From assembly GCA_018223365.1 (NCBI GenBank), contig JAGTTP010000001.1:992001-1056000 (forward strand): a stretch of DNA of 64,000 bases, written 5' to 3'. The DNA comes from Clostridiaceae bacterium Marseille-Q4145. GTDB lineage: Bacteria > Bacillota > Clostridia > Lachnospirales > Lachnospiraceae. A program made the position numbers and the translations under genes. Shown here piece after piece: positions 17,438 through 25,940 of this stretch. Position 1 is the first letter of the stretch; every line of letters begins with the position of its first letter. The notes under the pieces were generated by a model that did no database searches, had not been told where the DNA came from, and saw only the letters and a program-made list of their open reading frames with translations.

Positions 17438-18451
17438 ATGGAACCCTATTACTATACAAAACTGAACAAACAGCAGCAGGCGGTTTATCATGCCATGCAG
17501 CAGTGCCTCATGAATCTAGCAGATGAGTGGCAGGTGCCGCGGGTGAGCGGTGAGGAGCTTTACAATATTTTCTTTCAATTAAGGCTCGATCATCCGGAGA
17601 TTTTCTGGGCAACGGGATTCAAGTACCTGTATTATGAGAATTCCGGGAATCTGATTTTCCTGCCGGAGTATTTGTTTGAAAAAGCGAAAATCCGGGAACA
17701 TCAGAAAGCCATGATATCCCGTGTGGAGAAGCTGGTGCGGCCGGCGAAATCCATGTCAGAGCTGGAGAAGGAAAAGTATGTCCATGATTTTATCTGCCAG
17801 AATGTCCGGTATGACAAACTGAAGAAGTCTTATTCTCATGAAATTATCGGACCATTGGGACAAGGGGTCGGTGTCTGTGAGGGAATTGCAAAATCTGTAA
17901 AGATGCTTCTGGATGCGCTTGGCGTCTGGAACGTTATTGCGATCTGTGGCAATAACCCGGAGAAGGGCATTAAATATCGTCACACCTGGAATATTGTGAA
18001 GATCGGCGGAAGTTGTTATCATCTGGATGTGACCTTTGATAACAGTCTTGGAGACGAAGAAATTCGATATGATTACTTCAACCTGGATGATAAAAATATT
18101 TTCCGGGATCATGAACCGCTGATTGCACCGGCACCATCCTGCACAGATGGCGGTCATTTTTATTATAAAGAGAAGAAATTGTCATTCACGAAGGTGGAAG
18201 ATGTGTATAAACGTTCCCTGCAGGCGGCAAAGAAGGGGAAAACTCTGGATTTTCATTGGCGGGGTGGTTATTTGACGAAGGAAGTGCTGAAGGAATTGTT
18301 AGATGAGATCCATAAGGCAGGAGAAGAACGTCAGAAAAAAGCAATCGTGAACCTCAACTGGCCCCAGGCAGTACTTCGCGTGAGGTATGCTGATGGAGCG
18401 GTCTCAGAAGAGGTCCACGTACAAGAAGCAAATGAAGGAGAGCGGGAATGA
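17438..18451 (+). CDS. Transglutaminase-like cysteine protease domain protein
   Basis: 337 residues, no signal peptide. A transglutaminase core with the Cys-His-Asp triad visible: Cys 147 in GQGVGVCEGIAKS, His 182 in KYRHTWN and Asp 197 in YHLDVTF. It starts 16 bases after the ATPase-like gene. The ribosome site is weak (GGATGG about 11 bases before the ATG). Bacterial proteins of this type are mostly uncharacterised peptidases or scaffold proteins. Whether it belongs functionally to the two-component operon or simply sits at its end is open. The stop codon lies inside the terminator hairpin at 18440. Confidence 0.8.
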   Translation: MEPYYYTKLNKQQQAVYHAMQQCLMNLADEWQVPRVSGEELYNIFFQLRLDHPEIFWATGFKYLYYENSGNLIFLPEYLFEKAKIREHQKAMISRVEKLVRPAKSMSELEKEKYVHDFICQNVRYDKLKKSYSHEIIGPLGQGVGVCEGIAKSVKMLLDALGVWNVIAICGNNPEKGIKYRHTWNIVKIGGSCYHLDVTFDNSLGDEEIRYDYFNLDDKNIFRDHEPLIAPAPSCTDGGHFYYKEKKLSFTKVEDVYKRSLQAAKKGKTLDFHWRGGYLTKEVLKELLDEIHKAGEERQKKAIVNLNWPQAVLRVRYADGAVSEEVHVQEANEGERE

Positions 18452-18475
18452 CCGCTCTTCTATTTAAATTTTTTA
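18440..18475 (+). terminator. Terminator overlapping the end of the transglutaminase-like gene
   Basis: GAGCGG (18440-18445) and CCGCTC (18452-18457) enclose the loop containing the stop codon and are followed by T-rich sequence (TTCTATTTAAATTTTTT). It lies between convergent genes. Confidence 0.7.
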
Positions 18476-20046
18476 AAGAAATTGTTTTTCCATCGTTTTC
18501 TGCTCTTATATCGTTTCCGGTTTTTATTGGAAAAAGAGTTGCGGTCTGCTCTCTTTCTCCATTTTGTCAGAAAATCAAAATGGATAGAATAATCCTTCGA
18601 AATCTTTTTCCCAAGTAAAATAAGGACTAATACAACGATAATTGCAGCAACCCCATACAGGATCAGACGGAGATTAATTTTGATAATCTTTTTTTGAGAA
18701 TTGTCCTGCGGGGAATTCTGTTCAGTTCCTTCTTCACTGGAGGTTTCCGTGTTAGAGAAGGGGAAGGTCTGCGCGTTGGTATTTTCTGTCATATAAAGAT
18801 TGGTGGAACCGATGGCCTGACCTGCGTAGGTATAACTTAACGTGGCAATCACATCAGAGTTATCACCGGAGTCGTTAAAGTTCAGGTTTGGTGAAGCATC
18901 GGAGAAAGATGCAGTCACTGGAAGAACCACATAGCCGTTCGTATCCATCTGAATCATTGGCGTAGAATCACCGAATAAAGCGTTGCCGGCATCAAACAGC
19001 TGATTTTGTCCCAGGGTAAAGTTGCTTTCATTTTCAGAAATATTTATTTTCTGGAAGTTTTCGGTCGCGTAGTTCAGAAGGTTCTGGGTATCAGGATAAA
19101 TGGGGACGCCTTTTTCAGCGGTGCCCTGACTCTTCATAGTGACTACCACCAGATCCATGCCGTTACGGGTGGCGCAGGTGACAAGGGTATTCAGAGCAGC
19201 AGTGGTATATCCGGTCTTTCCGGCGAAGACGGTTGGATCCAGATATTTGGACGTCTTATATCCGGAGATCATGTAGTGATGGTTATTCATTAACAGTTCT
19301 TCGGATTTTTTGTTAGTGGCACGTAAAATATAGCGGGAGGTGCCGCTGATTTTGCGGAATTCTTCGTGTTTTGTGGCCTCGCTGGTGATGAGTGCCATAT
19401 CGTGGGCACTGGTATAGTGTTCTTCGTTGGGAAGACCGCTGGGATTAGCGAAATGGGTATTGGTGCATCCCAGTTCCGCAGCCCGCTGATTCATGAGATT
19501 TGCGAATTCTTCTGTGGAACCGGAAATGTGTTCCGCAATAGCGTTGGCGCATTCGTTGGCGGATTCCAGCATAATGGCATAAAGACATTCTTCTACGGTG
19601 AGAACCTCTCCCTCATCACGGGCGATGCTGCTGCTTCCATAATCAATGGAATAAACGGCATTGTGGGAGAAGGTGACTTCCTCGTCCATCTGGCAGTTTT
19701 CCAGGGCCAGAAGCACCGTCATAATCTTGGTGATACTGGCGGGATAATGCTGCTCATCAATGCCTTTTGCATAGAGAATGGTTCCGGTGGATGCCTCCAT
19801 GACAATGGCAGATTCGGCGTAGACCTGGGGACCCGCCGGCCAGTTTTCCCAGGAGTTGGATTCAATTTCTTTGTTATAACGTGCATCAACCTCTGCCTGA
19901 AGAGCAGCTGCGGCTGCCTGTTCGGCAGCTTTCTGTGCACTGGATTTGGAGGATTTGGTGCGCGCCTGGACAGGCATGGAAAAAACGGTGCTCACGCAGA
20001 GAACGGAGACAAGAACTATATGTTTACATCTATTAAAAAAATTCAT
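18460..20046 (-). CDS. D-alanyl-D-alanine carboxypeptidase (S11 family penicillin-binding protein)
   Basis: 528 residues. A serine DD-peptidase that trims the terminal D-Ala from peptidoglycan stem peptides. It has a signal peptide (cleavage near PVQA), an Ala/Lys-rich spacer, the SxxK motif SITK (Ser about 104, Lys about 107), an SxN motif in LESANECANA near residue 160, and the KTG motif in FAGKTGYTTAALN near residue 270. A C-terminal membrane helix (LILYGVAAIIVVLVLILLG) followed by a very basic tail anchors it. This resembles DacF/DacA types of Firmicutes. Convergent with the preceding gene and divergent from the HAD gene. Confidence 0.92.
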   Translation of the reverse strand: MNFFNRCKHIVLVSVLCVSTVFSMPVQARTKSSKSSAQKAAEQAAAAALQAEVDARYNKEIESNSWENWPAGPQVYAESAIVMEASTGTILYAKGIDEQHYPASITKIMTVLLALENCQMDEEVTFSHNAVYSIDYGSSSIARDEGEVLTVEECLYAIMLESANECANAIAEHISGSTEEFANLMNQRAAELGCTNTHFANPSGLPNEEHYTSAHDMALITSEATKHEEFRKISGTSRYILRATNKKSEELLMNNHHYMISGYKTSKYLDPTVFAGKTGYTTAALNTLVTCATRNGMDLVVVTMKSQGTAEKGVPIYPDTQNLLNYATENFQKINISENESNFTLGQNQLFDAGNALFGDSTPMIQMDTNGYVVLPVTASFSDASPNLNFNDSGDNSDVIATLSYTYAGQAIGSTNLYMTENTNAQTFPFSNTETSSEEGTEQNSPQDNSQKKIIKINLRLILYGVAAIIVVLVLILLGKKISKDYSIHFDFLTKWRKRADRNSFSNKNRKRYKSRKRWKNNFFKKFK

Positions 20047-20081
20047 GATTTACCTCTTTAAAAAATCTGTTATTATTAGTT

Positions 20082-20110
20082 ATTATAGAGGATTCCGGTT
20101 AGCCATGCAA
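20082..20110 (-). promoter_or_regulatory. Sigma-A type promoter of the DD-carboxypeptidase gene
   Basis: On the minus strand, TTGCAT and TATAAT are separated by 17 bases. The -10 lies about 35 bases ahead of the ATG at 20046. Confidence 0.6.
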
Positions 20111-20167
20111 GGGAGCCGGGAAAAAGTTCATAATCTTAAACAAGAATTAAGAAACACAGGAGTAATT

Positions 20168-20824
20168 ATGAAAAATCATATTATTTTTGACATGGATGGA
20201 GTCATCATTGATTCTGAACCGGAGTATCAGAAACGAATTAAGAAATTTATGGCGCGGAACGGTTTTTTCATTTCCGATGAGTTGTGTATCAAGACCTGCG
20301 GTTCTAACCGGAAAGATACCTATGAGCTGTTTCGGAAATATGTGCCGGGATTTAACATGAGTTATGAGAAGTATTATGAAGGGCGTAATCAGGTGAATAT
20401 TGATTACCCGTTGGATTTGAAGGCCATTGTAAATGAAGATATTTATCCGCTCATGGAAAAATTAAAAGCAAATGGGTTTCACATTGGAATGGCATCCTCC
20501 TCACCGCGGGATAAGGTTCTTCAGAATCTGGATACGCTGGGCCTCACCGATTATTTTGAAATTATTGTGAGCGGACTGGACTTCAAGCACAGCAAGCCGG
20601 ATCCGGAAATTTATTTTTATACGATGGAAAAAATGGGTGTAAAACCGGAGGACTGTTATGTAGTGGAGGATTCTACCTTTGGCCTGCAGGCAGCAGAGAG
20701 GGCAGGTGCAGTTGTCATCTGCAAGAGGGATGACCGCCTGGGTTATGACCAGTCCGGTGCGGATTATTACATTGACCGTCTGGCAGAGATTGCAGATATC
20801 TGTTTTTCCGAAGAAAATAAATAG
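20168..20824 (+). CDS. HAD family hydrolase, beta-phosphoglucomutase-like
   Basis: 218 residues from the ATG at 20168, chosen because AGGAGT sits five bases ahead and the HAD motif follows at once. Motif I FDMDGVIIDSEP (residues 6-17) carries both catalytic Asp residues. Motif II is in MASSSPRDK near residue 105, motif III Lys in FKHSKPDPEIY near 143, and motif IV in VVEDSTFGLQAAERAG near 165. A helical cap domain lies between motifs I and II. The family includes phosphoglycolate, sugar-phosphate and nucleotide phosphatases and beta-phosphoglucomutases; the substrate cannot be set from sequence. Single-gene unit followed by a strong terminator. Confidence 0.88.
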   Translation: MKNHIIFDMDGVIIDSEPEYQKRIKKFMARNGFFISDELCIKTCGSNRKDTYELFRKYVPGFNMSYEKYYEGRNQVNIDYPLDLKAIVNEDIYPLMEKLKANGFHIGMASSSPRDKVLQNLDTLGLTDYFEIIVSGLDFKHSKPDPEIYFYTMEKMGVKPEDCYVVEDSTFGLQAAERAGAVVICKRDDRLGYDQSGADYYIDRLAEIADICFSEENK

Positions 20825-20896
20825 ACAGAAAAAATTACGGAAAAGCATAAAAATGATTGACAAAATAAGAAAACAGGGAATATAATTGGCTCAATC

Positions 20897-20947
20897 AAAA
20901 AAGAGCAGACAATGAAGTCAAAAAATTCATTGTCTGCTCTTTTTTAC
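20897..20947 (+). terminator. Very strong, symmetric intrinsic terminator
   Basis: A perfect 20-base inverted repeat (20897-20916 with 20926-20945) enclosing a nine-base loop, with A-run and T-run flanks so that it could work in both directions. It abuts the truncated YkvI-like frame, which opens only five bases later. Confidence 0.93.
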
Positions 20948-20949
20948 TA

Positions 20950-21780
20950 TTGTTGGAAGAGACGACGGGTTTGAATTACTGGTTTGGTGTTGTGATACTG
21001 GTAGCAATTACCGGCGGTTTGATGTTCTTTGGTGATGCGCTGATTGAACGTTTTGAAACCTGGGGAACTGTTCTTCTCTATGTTGGCTACATGGTGTTCA
21101 GCGGCATGGTAATTATGAATGGTCATGAAAACATCTCCAGAGTAATGACAACCTCTGATATGAGTTATAGTGGTGAAACAGGTATTCTTCTGGTTCTTTG
21201 GATTGGTGTTATTTATGTTGCATATAACCTTTGTGTTTATCCGGCATCCATGTTCTCCCTGAAGAGACAGGAATCCAGAAAACAATGTGTGATCAGTGGT
21301 TTACTGGCAGGCTTATTGATGACCATTCCGTGGTTTTTGACTTATTTCTCTCTGATGAGCTTTTATCCGAGTGAGGAAGTACTTGGTGCACAGATCCCGT
21401 GGCTTGTCATGATGAACAGCATCGGTGCTCCGGCAATCTGTACAGTTGTATTTGGTGTAGTTATGGGATGGACTCTTATTGAAACCTCAACTGGTGTGAT
21501 CCACGCACTGCTTGGCCGGATCAATGTAGAGATTACCGGATTAAATAAGAAAGAACTCAGCAGAAAAAAACAGGCGATCGTAACAGTTGTTATTCTGGTA
21601 TCTGCCTGCCTGATGTCCAAATTTGGAATTATTGCACTGATTGAAAAAGGATACACGGCTATTTCTTATGCATTTATGGTTCTGTATCTGGTGCCGATTC
21701 TTACAATCGGTGTGTATAAAATACTGAAGAAAGAGCCGATTCTTAAAGCAGTACCGGTGGTAGAGGAAGTAGGAGCATGA
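20950..21780 (+). pseudogene. YkvI-like membrane protein, N-terminally truncated
   Basis: 276 residues at most, opening with TTG immediately behind the terminator and without a ribosome site. The rest is a normal polytopic membrane protein resembling the YkvI family (amino-acid-transporter-like fold). Such proteins run to about 350 residues and begin with helices carrying a GAGFASGQE-type motif, which is absent here. The reading starts at a position equivalent to the third or fourth helix (LEETTGLNYWFG, then VLLYVGYMVFSG). About 80-100 residues and any promoter or ribosome site appear deleted. It overlaps the next gene by four bases (ATGA), so the pair was once an operon. Confidence 0.6.
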
Positions 21781-22361
21781 AAGAAGTTGGATATTACAAT
21801 GGAACAATAGGACCTTTAAGTGAAATCAATTGTCCGATTCTCGACAGAGCCGTATATTTTGGTGATGGCTGTTATGATGCTACTTATGTACAGAACGGAG
21901 TTATTTTTGCACTGGAAGACACCAGATTTCTTCATTGTAATATTAAGACCTTGAATCTGATTCCCAGTGTTATTGCCAACCAGAAGGCAAAAGAGGCAGG
22001 CTGTCAGGAAGTTATTTTTCACAGAGGTGACCGGGTAACAGAGATGGCACATTCCAATGTGTCCTTCTTGATTGACGGAACGCTTGTATATCATCCATTT
22101 GATAACAAGGTTCTACCGGGAATTGCCATTAAGCATCTGATTAAGACCGCAGAAAAACTGGGAGTACCAACCAGAGCAGAAGAAATTACGGTCACAGAGG
22201 CAATGAATGCCGACGAGCTGATCATTACCAGTTCCGGAACTCTCTGCAACCGGATTACGGAAGTAGACAAGATTCCGGTAGGAGGCAAAGCGGATGAACT
22301 GTTCCATAAACTTCAGGATGCTGCCTGGGATGAATTTATGGTTTATACAAAGCAGAAATAG
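21777..22361 (+). pseudogene. D-amino-acid aminotransferase-like (class IV) gene with internal deletion
   Basis: 194 residues, whereas D-amino-acid/branched-chain class IV aminotransferases have about 280. The N-terminus (VGYYNGTIG, then LDRAVYFGDGCYDATYVQNG) runs directly from IFAL into EDTRFLHCNIKTLN, which carries the PLP Lys (about residue 57 here, near 145 in Bacillus D-AAT). About 88 codons that normally encode the rest of the small domain are missing, in frame. The C-terminal PLP-fold half is intact (GDRVTEMAHSNVSF, ADELIITSSGTL). The frame is open, but loss of most of the N-terminal domain should abolish activity. It overlaps the truncated membrane gene, so two neighbouring genes carry lesions. 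Confidence 0.65.
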
Positions 22362-22372
22362 CAGCGAAAGCC

Positions 22373-22402
22373 TTGACAAATCTCTTCAGCCGCCTTTATA
22401 AT
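22373..22402 (+). promoter_or_regulatory. Consensus sigma-A promoter of the ileS leader
   Basis: TTGACA (22373-22378), an 18-base spacer and TATAAT (22397-22402). Both hexamers are perfect. It starts the T-box leader RNA. Confidence 0.92.
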
Positions 22403-22409
22403 GTTTTCT

Positions 22410-22676
22410 GTGTAAAAGGCTGTGACGAAGACAGTAGAAACTTCTGGAAATGCCCAGCGAACCGGGGAAGGTGTGAGCCCGGTGAAAGTACAGGATTTTT
22501 CGAAAATCACTTCCGAGCCTCGGGCTGAAAAGTTTCCATATTATATAAGGAAAGGTAAGCCTCGACGGATGTCCCTCCGTTACAGGGAACGCATATGATG
22601 GTATGTTGTAAGAGGTGGTTAATAAACGGGCTATAAAGCTCCGTCCTGTTGCAGACAGGGTGGAGCTTTTTTGTTT
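22410..22676 (+). promoter_or_regulatory. T-box riboswitch (tRNA-Ile sensing) upstream of ileS
   Basis: The leader has the T-box stem I landmarks: GACGAAGACAGTAG at the 5' side, AACCGGGGAAGGTGTGAGCC in the apical part, and TCACTTCCGAGCC closing the specifier loop. An ATC codon (Ile) sits at 22506-22508 in the specifier position. The T-box region is AAGAGGTGGTTA around 22610-22621. A terminator stem (22635-22646 with 22656-22669) followed by a T-run ends the leader. By the established mechanism, uncharged tRNA-Ile pairs with the specifier and the T-box and opens the terminator, raising ileS expression when isoleucine is scarce. The specifier assignment is by eye. Confidence 0.88.
22635..22676 (+). 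terminator. Regulated terminator of the T-box leader
   Basis: AAAGCTCCGTCCTG pairs with CAGGGTGGAGCTTT across a TTGCAGA loop, followed by a T-run. It is the OFF structure competing with the antiterminator. Confidence 0.85.
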
Positions 22677-22767
22677 TTATTCGGAGCAAAAGAAAAGCCT
22701 CGTAGAGGCGGTTTTGCGAATTGCTCTGAATAGTTCACTGGCTTAGGAATAAGGAGGTTTGAAGAAC

Positions 22768-25700
22768 ATGTACAGCAAAGTAAACACCGACATGAACTTT
22801 GTGGAACGAGAAAAAGAAGTAGAACAGTTCTGGAAAGAAGACAACACATTTAAAAAGAGTATGGAGCAGAGAGAAGGATGCCCGACGTATACTTTCTATG
22901 ATGGTCCGCCTACCGCAAACGGTAAGCCGCACATCGGACACGTGCTTACCCGTGTTATCAAGGATATGATTCCGAGATACCGTACTATGAAAGGTTACTA
23001 TGTACCGAGAAAAGCAGGATGGGATACCCATGGACTGCCGGTAGAGCTGGAAGTAGAGAAACTTCTGGGACTGGATGGAAAAGAACAGATCGAGCAGTAT
23101 GGTCTGGCTCCGTTCATCACCAAATGTAAGGAGAGTGTCTGGAAATACAAAGGAATGTGGGAAGATTTCTCCGGTACCGTTGGTTTCTGGGCTGATATGG
23201 ATAACCCGTACGTTACTTATGACGATAACTTCATCGAGTCCGAGTGGTGGGCGCTGAAAACCATCTGGGACAAAGGTCTCCTGTATAAAGGTTTCAAGAT
23301 CGTTCCCTACTGCCCGCGCTGTGGTACCCCTCTTTCTTCCCACGAGGTTGCTCAGGGATATAAGGATGTGAAAGAACGTTCTGCAGTTGTCCGTTTTAAA
23401 GTAAAAGGCGAGGATGCATATATCCTGGCATGGACCACCACACCGTGGACCCTGCCCTCCAACGTGGCACTCTGCGTAAATCCGAATGAGGAGTATGCAA
23501 AAGTAAAAGCCGCTGACGGGTATGTATATTACATGGCATCCGCACTTCTGGATACGGTACTTGGCAAACTAGCAAAAGACGGCGAGGCTGCTTATGAAGT
23601 ACTGGAAACCTATAAAGGTGTCGATCTGGAAGGAAAAGAGTATGAGCCGCTGTATCAGTGTGCAGCAGATCTGGCTGCAAAACAGCATAAGAAAGGCCAC
23701 TACGTAGTATGTGATACTTACGTAACTCTGACGGATGGTACCGGTGTCGTTCATATCGCTCCGGCATTTGGTGAAGATGATGCCCAGGTAGGCCGCAAAT
23801 ATGATCTTCCGTTCGTACAGTTTGTAGATGAAAAAGGTGATATGACGAAGGAGACTCCGTTTGCAGGACTGTTTGTAAAGAAAGCAGATCCGGAAGTGTT
23901 AAAGGATCTGGATGCAAAGGGACTTCTCTTCGACGCTCCGAAATTTGAGCACAGTTATCCGCATTGCTGGAGATGTGATACTCCGTTGATCTACTATGCA
24001 CGTGAATCCTGGTTCATTAAGATGACCGCAGTACGCGACGATCTGGTACGTAACAATGAGACTGTAAACTGGATTCCCCAGAGCATTGGTAAAGGCCGTT
24101 TCGGAAACTGGCTGGAGAATATCCAGGACTGGGGTGTATCCCGTAACCGTTACTGGGGAACTCCGCTGAATATCTGGGAGTGTGAAGAGTGCGGACATCA
24201 GGAAGCAATCGGTTCCCGTGAGCAGTTAAAAGAGATGAGCGGAAATGAGAAAGCTCTGACCGTAGAGCTGCATCGTCCGTATATCGACGAGATCACCTGC
24301 ACCTGCCCGAAATGCGGCAAGACCATGAAGAGGGTGCCGGAAGTTATCGACTGCTGGTTTGACTCAGGAGCAATGCCCTTTGCTCAGCATCATTATCCCT
24401 TTGAGAATAAGGATCTGTTTGAGCAGCAGTTCCCTGCTCAGTTTATTTCCGAGGCAGTAGACCAGACCCGTGGATGGTTCTATTCCCTGATGGCAGAGTC
24501 CACCCTGCTGTTCAACAAGAGCCCGTATGAGAACGTTATCGTGCTCGGACATGTACAGGATGAGAACGGACAGAAGATGAGCAAATCTAAAGGAAATGCC
24601 GTTGACCCATTTGATGCGCTTAAGACCTACGGAGCAGATGCAATCCGCTGGTACTTCTATATCAACAGTGCACCGTGGCTGCCGAATCGCTTCCATGGCA
24701 AGGCTGTACAGGAAGGTCAGAGAAAATTCATGGGTACTCTGTGGAATACCTATGCATTCTTTGTACTGTATGCGAATATTGATAATTTTGACGCAAGTAA
24801 ATATACATTAGATGAGAAGACCCTCACCGTTATGGACCGCTGGATCTTATCCAAACTGAACTCCACGGTAGGTGCAGTTGATGACAACCTGGCAAATTAC
24901 CGGATTCCGGAAGCTGCAAAGGCTCTGCAGGAGTTCGTTGATGACTTAAGTAACTGGTATGTAAGAAGAAGCCGTGAGCGTTTCTGGGCAAAAGGAATGG
25001 AGCAGGATAAGATCAATGCTTACATGACCCTTTATACAGCACTGGTAACCATCAGTAAGGCAGCAGCTCCGATGATTCCGTTCATGACCGAGGAGATCTA
25101 CCGCAATCTGGTATGCAGCGTTGACAAGAATGCTCCGGAGAGCGTACATCTCTGCGATTTCCCGAAGGTAAACGAGAACCTGATCGACAAAGAACTGGAA
25201 GCTTCCATGGAAGAGGTTCTGGACATCGTTGTTATGGGCCGTGCCGCAAGAAATACCGCAAATATTAAGAACCGTCAGCCGATCGGAACCATGTATGTAC
25301 GTGCAGAGCGTCCGTTGGATAAAATGTTCCAGAATGTTGTGGCAGATGAGCTGAATGTGAAGAATGTGGAGTTCAAAGAAGACTTAAGTGATTTCACCAG
25401 TTATACCTTCAAACCGCAGTTGAAGACGGTAGGTCCGAAGTATGGAAAACTGCTGAATGGAATCCGTACACATCTCACTGAATTAAACGGCCGTGAAGCC
25501 ATGAAAGAGCTGGAAAATACTGGAAGCCTGTCATTTGACATTGACGGACAGAACGTGGTATTATCAAAAGAGGATTTGCTCATTGATACTGCACAGATGG
25601 AAGGTTATGTAACCGAGGAAGACAACATGGTTACCGTTGTTCTGGATACCAATCTGAGCCAGGAGCTGATTGAGGAAGGCTTTGTCCGCGAGATTATCAG

Positions 25701-25923
25701 TAAAGTACAGACCATGCGTAAGGAAGCTGGCTTTGAGGTAATGGATAAGATCGTGGTATACAGCGCAGGAAATAAGAAGCTGGAAGATCTGATGAAGACC
25801 TACAGAGACGAAATTCTTGGCGATGTTATGGCTGCCGATGTCCGTTTCGATGAGATGAAAGGATATACCAAAGAGTGGAATATCAACGGAGAATCCGTAA
25901 CGCTTGGAGTTGAAAAGCAGTAA
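22768..25923 (+). CDS. ileS: Isoleucyl-tRNA synthetase
   Basis: 1051 residues. The ATG at 22768 was chosen because AAGGAGG (22751-22757) is correctly spaced from it, while the in-frame TTG at 22759 is too close. Class I synthetase: HIGH motif in GKPHIGHV near residue 48, KMSKS motif in GQKMSKSKGN near residue 600, an editing (CP1) domain between them (TTPWTLPSNVAL), and the GWDTHGLPVE signature. Paired Cys motifs (CEECGHQ, CPKCGKTM) lie in the catalytic half. The C-terminus lacks the Cys4 zinc finger of the E. coli type, and the length near 1050 suits the eukaryote-like IleS2 class, which often shows mupirocin tolerance (class knowledge, not tested). Regulated by the T-box upstream. Confidence 0.96.
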   Translation: MYSKVNTDMNFVEREKEVEQFWKEDNTFKKSMEQREGCPTYTFYDGPPTANGKPHIGHVLTRVIKDMIPRYRTMKGYYVPRKAGWDTHGLPVELEVEKLLGLDGKEQIEQYGLAPFITKCKESVWKYKGMWEDFSGTVGFWADMDNPYVTYDDNFIESEWWALKTIWDKGLLYKGFKIVPYCPRCGTPLSSHEVAQGYKDVKERSAVVRFKVKGEDAYILAWTTTPWTLPSNVALCVNPNEEYAKVKAADGYVYYMASALLDTVLGKLAKDGEAAYEVLETYKGVDLEGKEYEPLYQCAADLAAKQHKKGHYVVCDTYVTLTDGTGVVHIAPAFGEDDAQVGRKYDLPFVQFVDEKGDMTKETPFAGLFVKKADPEVLKDLDAKGLLFDAPKFEHSYPHCWRCDTPLIYYARESWFIKMTAVRDDLVRNNETVNWIPQSIGKGRFGNWLENIQDWGVSRNRYWGTPLNIWECEECGHQEAIGSREQLKEMSGNEKALTVELHRPYIDEITCTCPKCGKTMKRVPEVIDCWFDSGAMPFAQHHYPFENKDLFEQQFPAQFISEAVDQTRGWFYSLMAESTLLFNKSPYENVIVLGHVQDENGQKMSKSKGNAVDPFDALKTYGADAIRWYFYINSAPWLPNRFHGKAVQEGQRKFMGTLWNTYAFFVLYANIDNFDASKYTLDEKTLTVMDRWILSKLNSTVGAVDDNLANYRIPEAAKALQEFVDDLSNWYVRRSRERFWAKGMEQDKINAYMTLYTALVTISKAAAPMIPFMTEEIYRNLVCSVDKNAPESVHLCDFPKVNENLIDKELEASMEEVLDIVVMGRAARNTANIKNRQPIGTMYVRAERPLDKMFQNVVADELNVKNVEFKEDLSDFTSYTFKPQLKTVGPKYGKLLNGIRTHLTELNGREAMKELENTGSLSFDIDGQNVVLSKEDLLIDTAQMEGYVTEEDNMVTVVLDTNLSQELIEEGFVREIISKVQTMRKEAGFEVMDKIVVYSAGNKKLEDLMKTYRDEILGDVMAADVRFDEMKGYTKEWNINGESVTLGVEKQ

Positions 25924-25940
25924 ATTTAAGGAGGCATATG

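Noticed and set aside
19366..20061. A 231-codon plus-strand frame opposite the DD-carboxypeptidase gene
   Set aside because: It is antisense to a gene with all catalytic motifs and shows Gly/Phe-rich shadow composition; no ribosome site.
22410..22676. Cobalamin riboswitch before ileS
   Set aside because: First considered because of the GC-rich leader, but the AGACAGTAG, AGCGAACCGGGGAAGGTG and CCGAGCC landmarks, the Ile specifier and the ileS neighbour fit a T-box.
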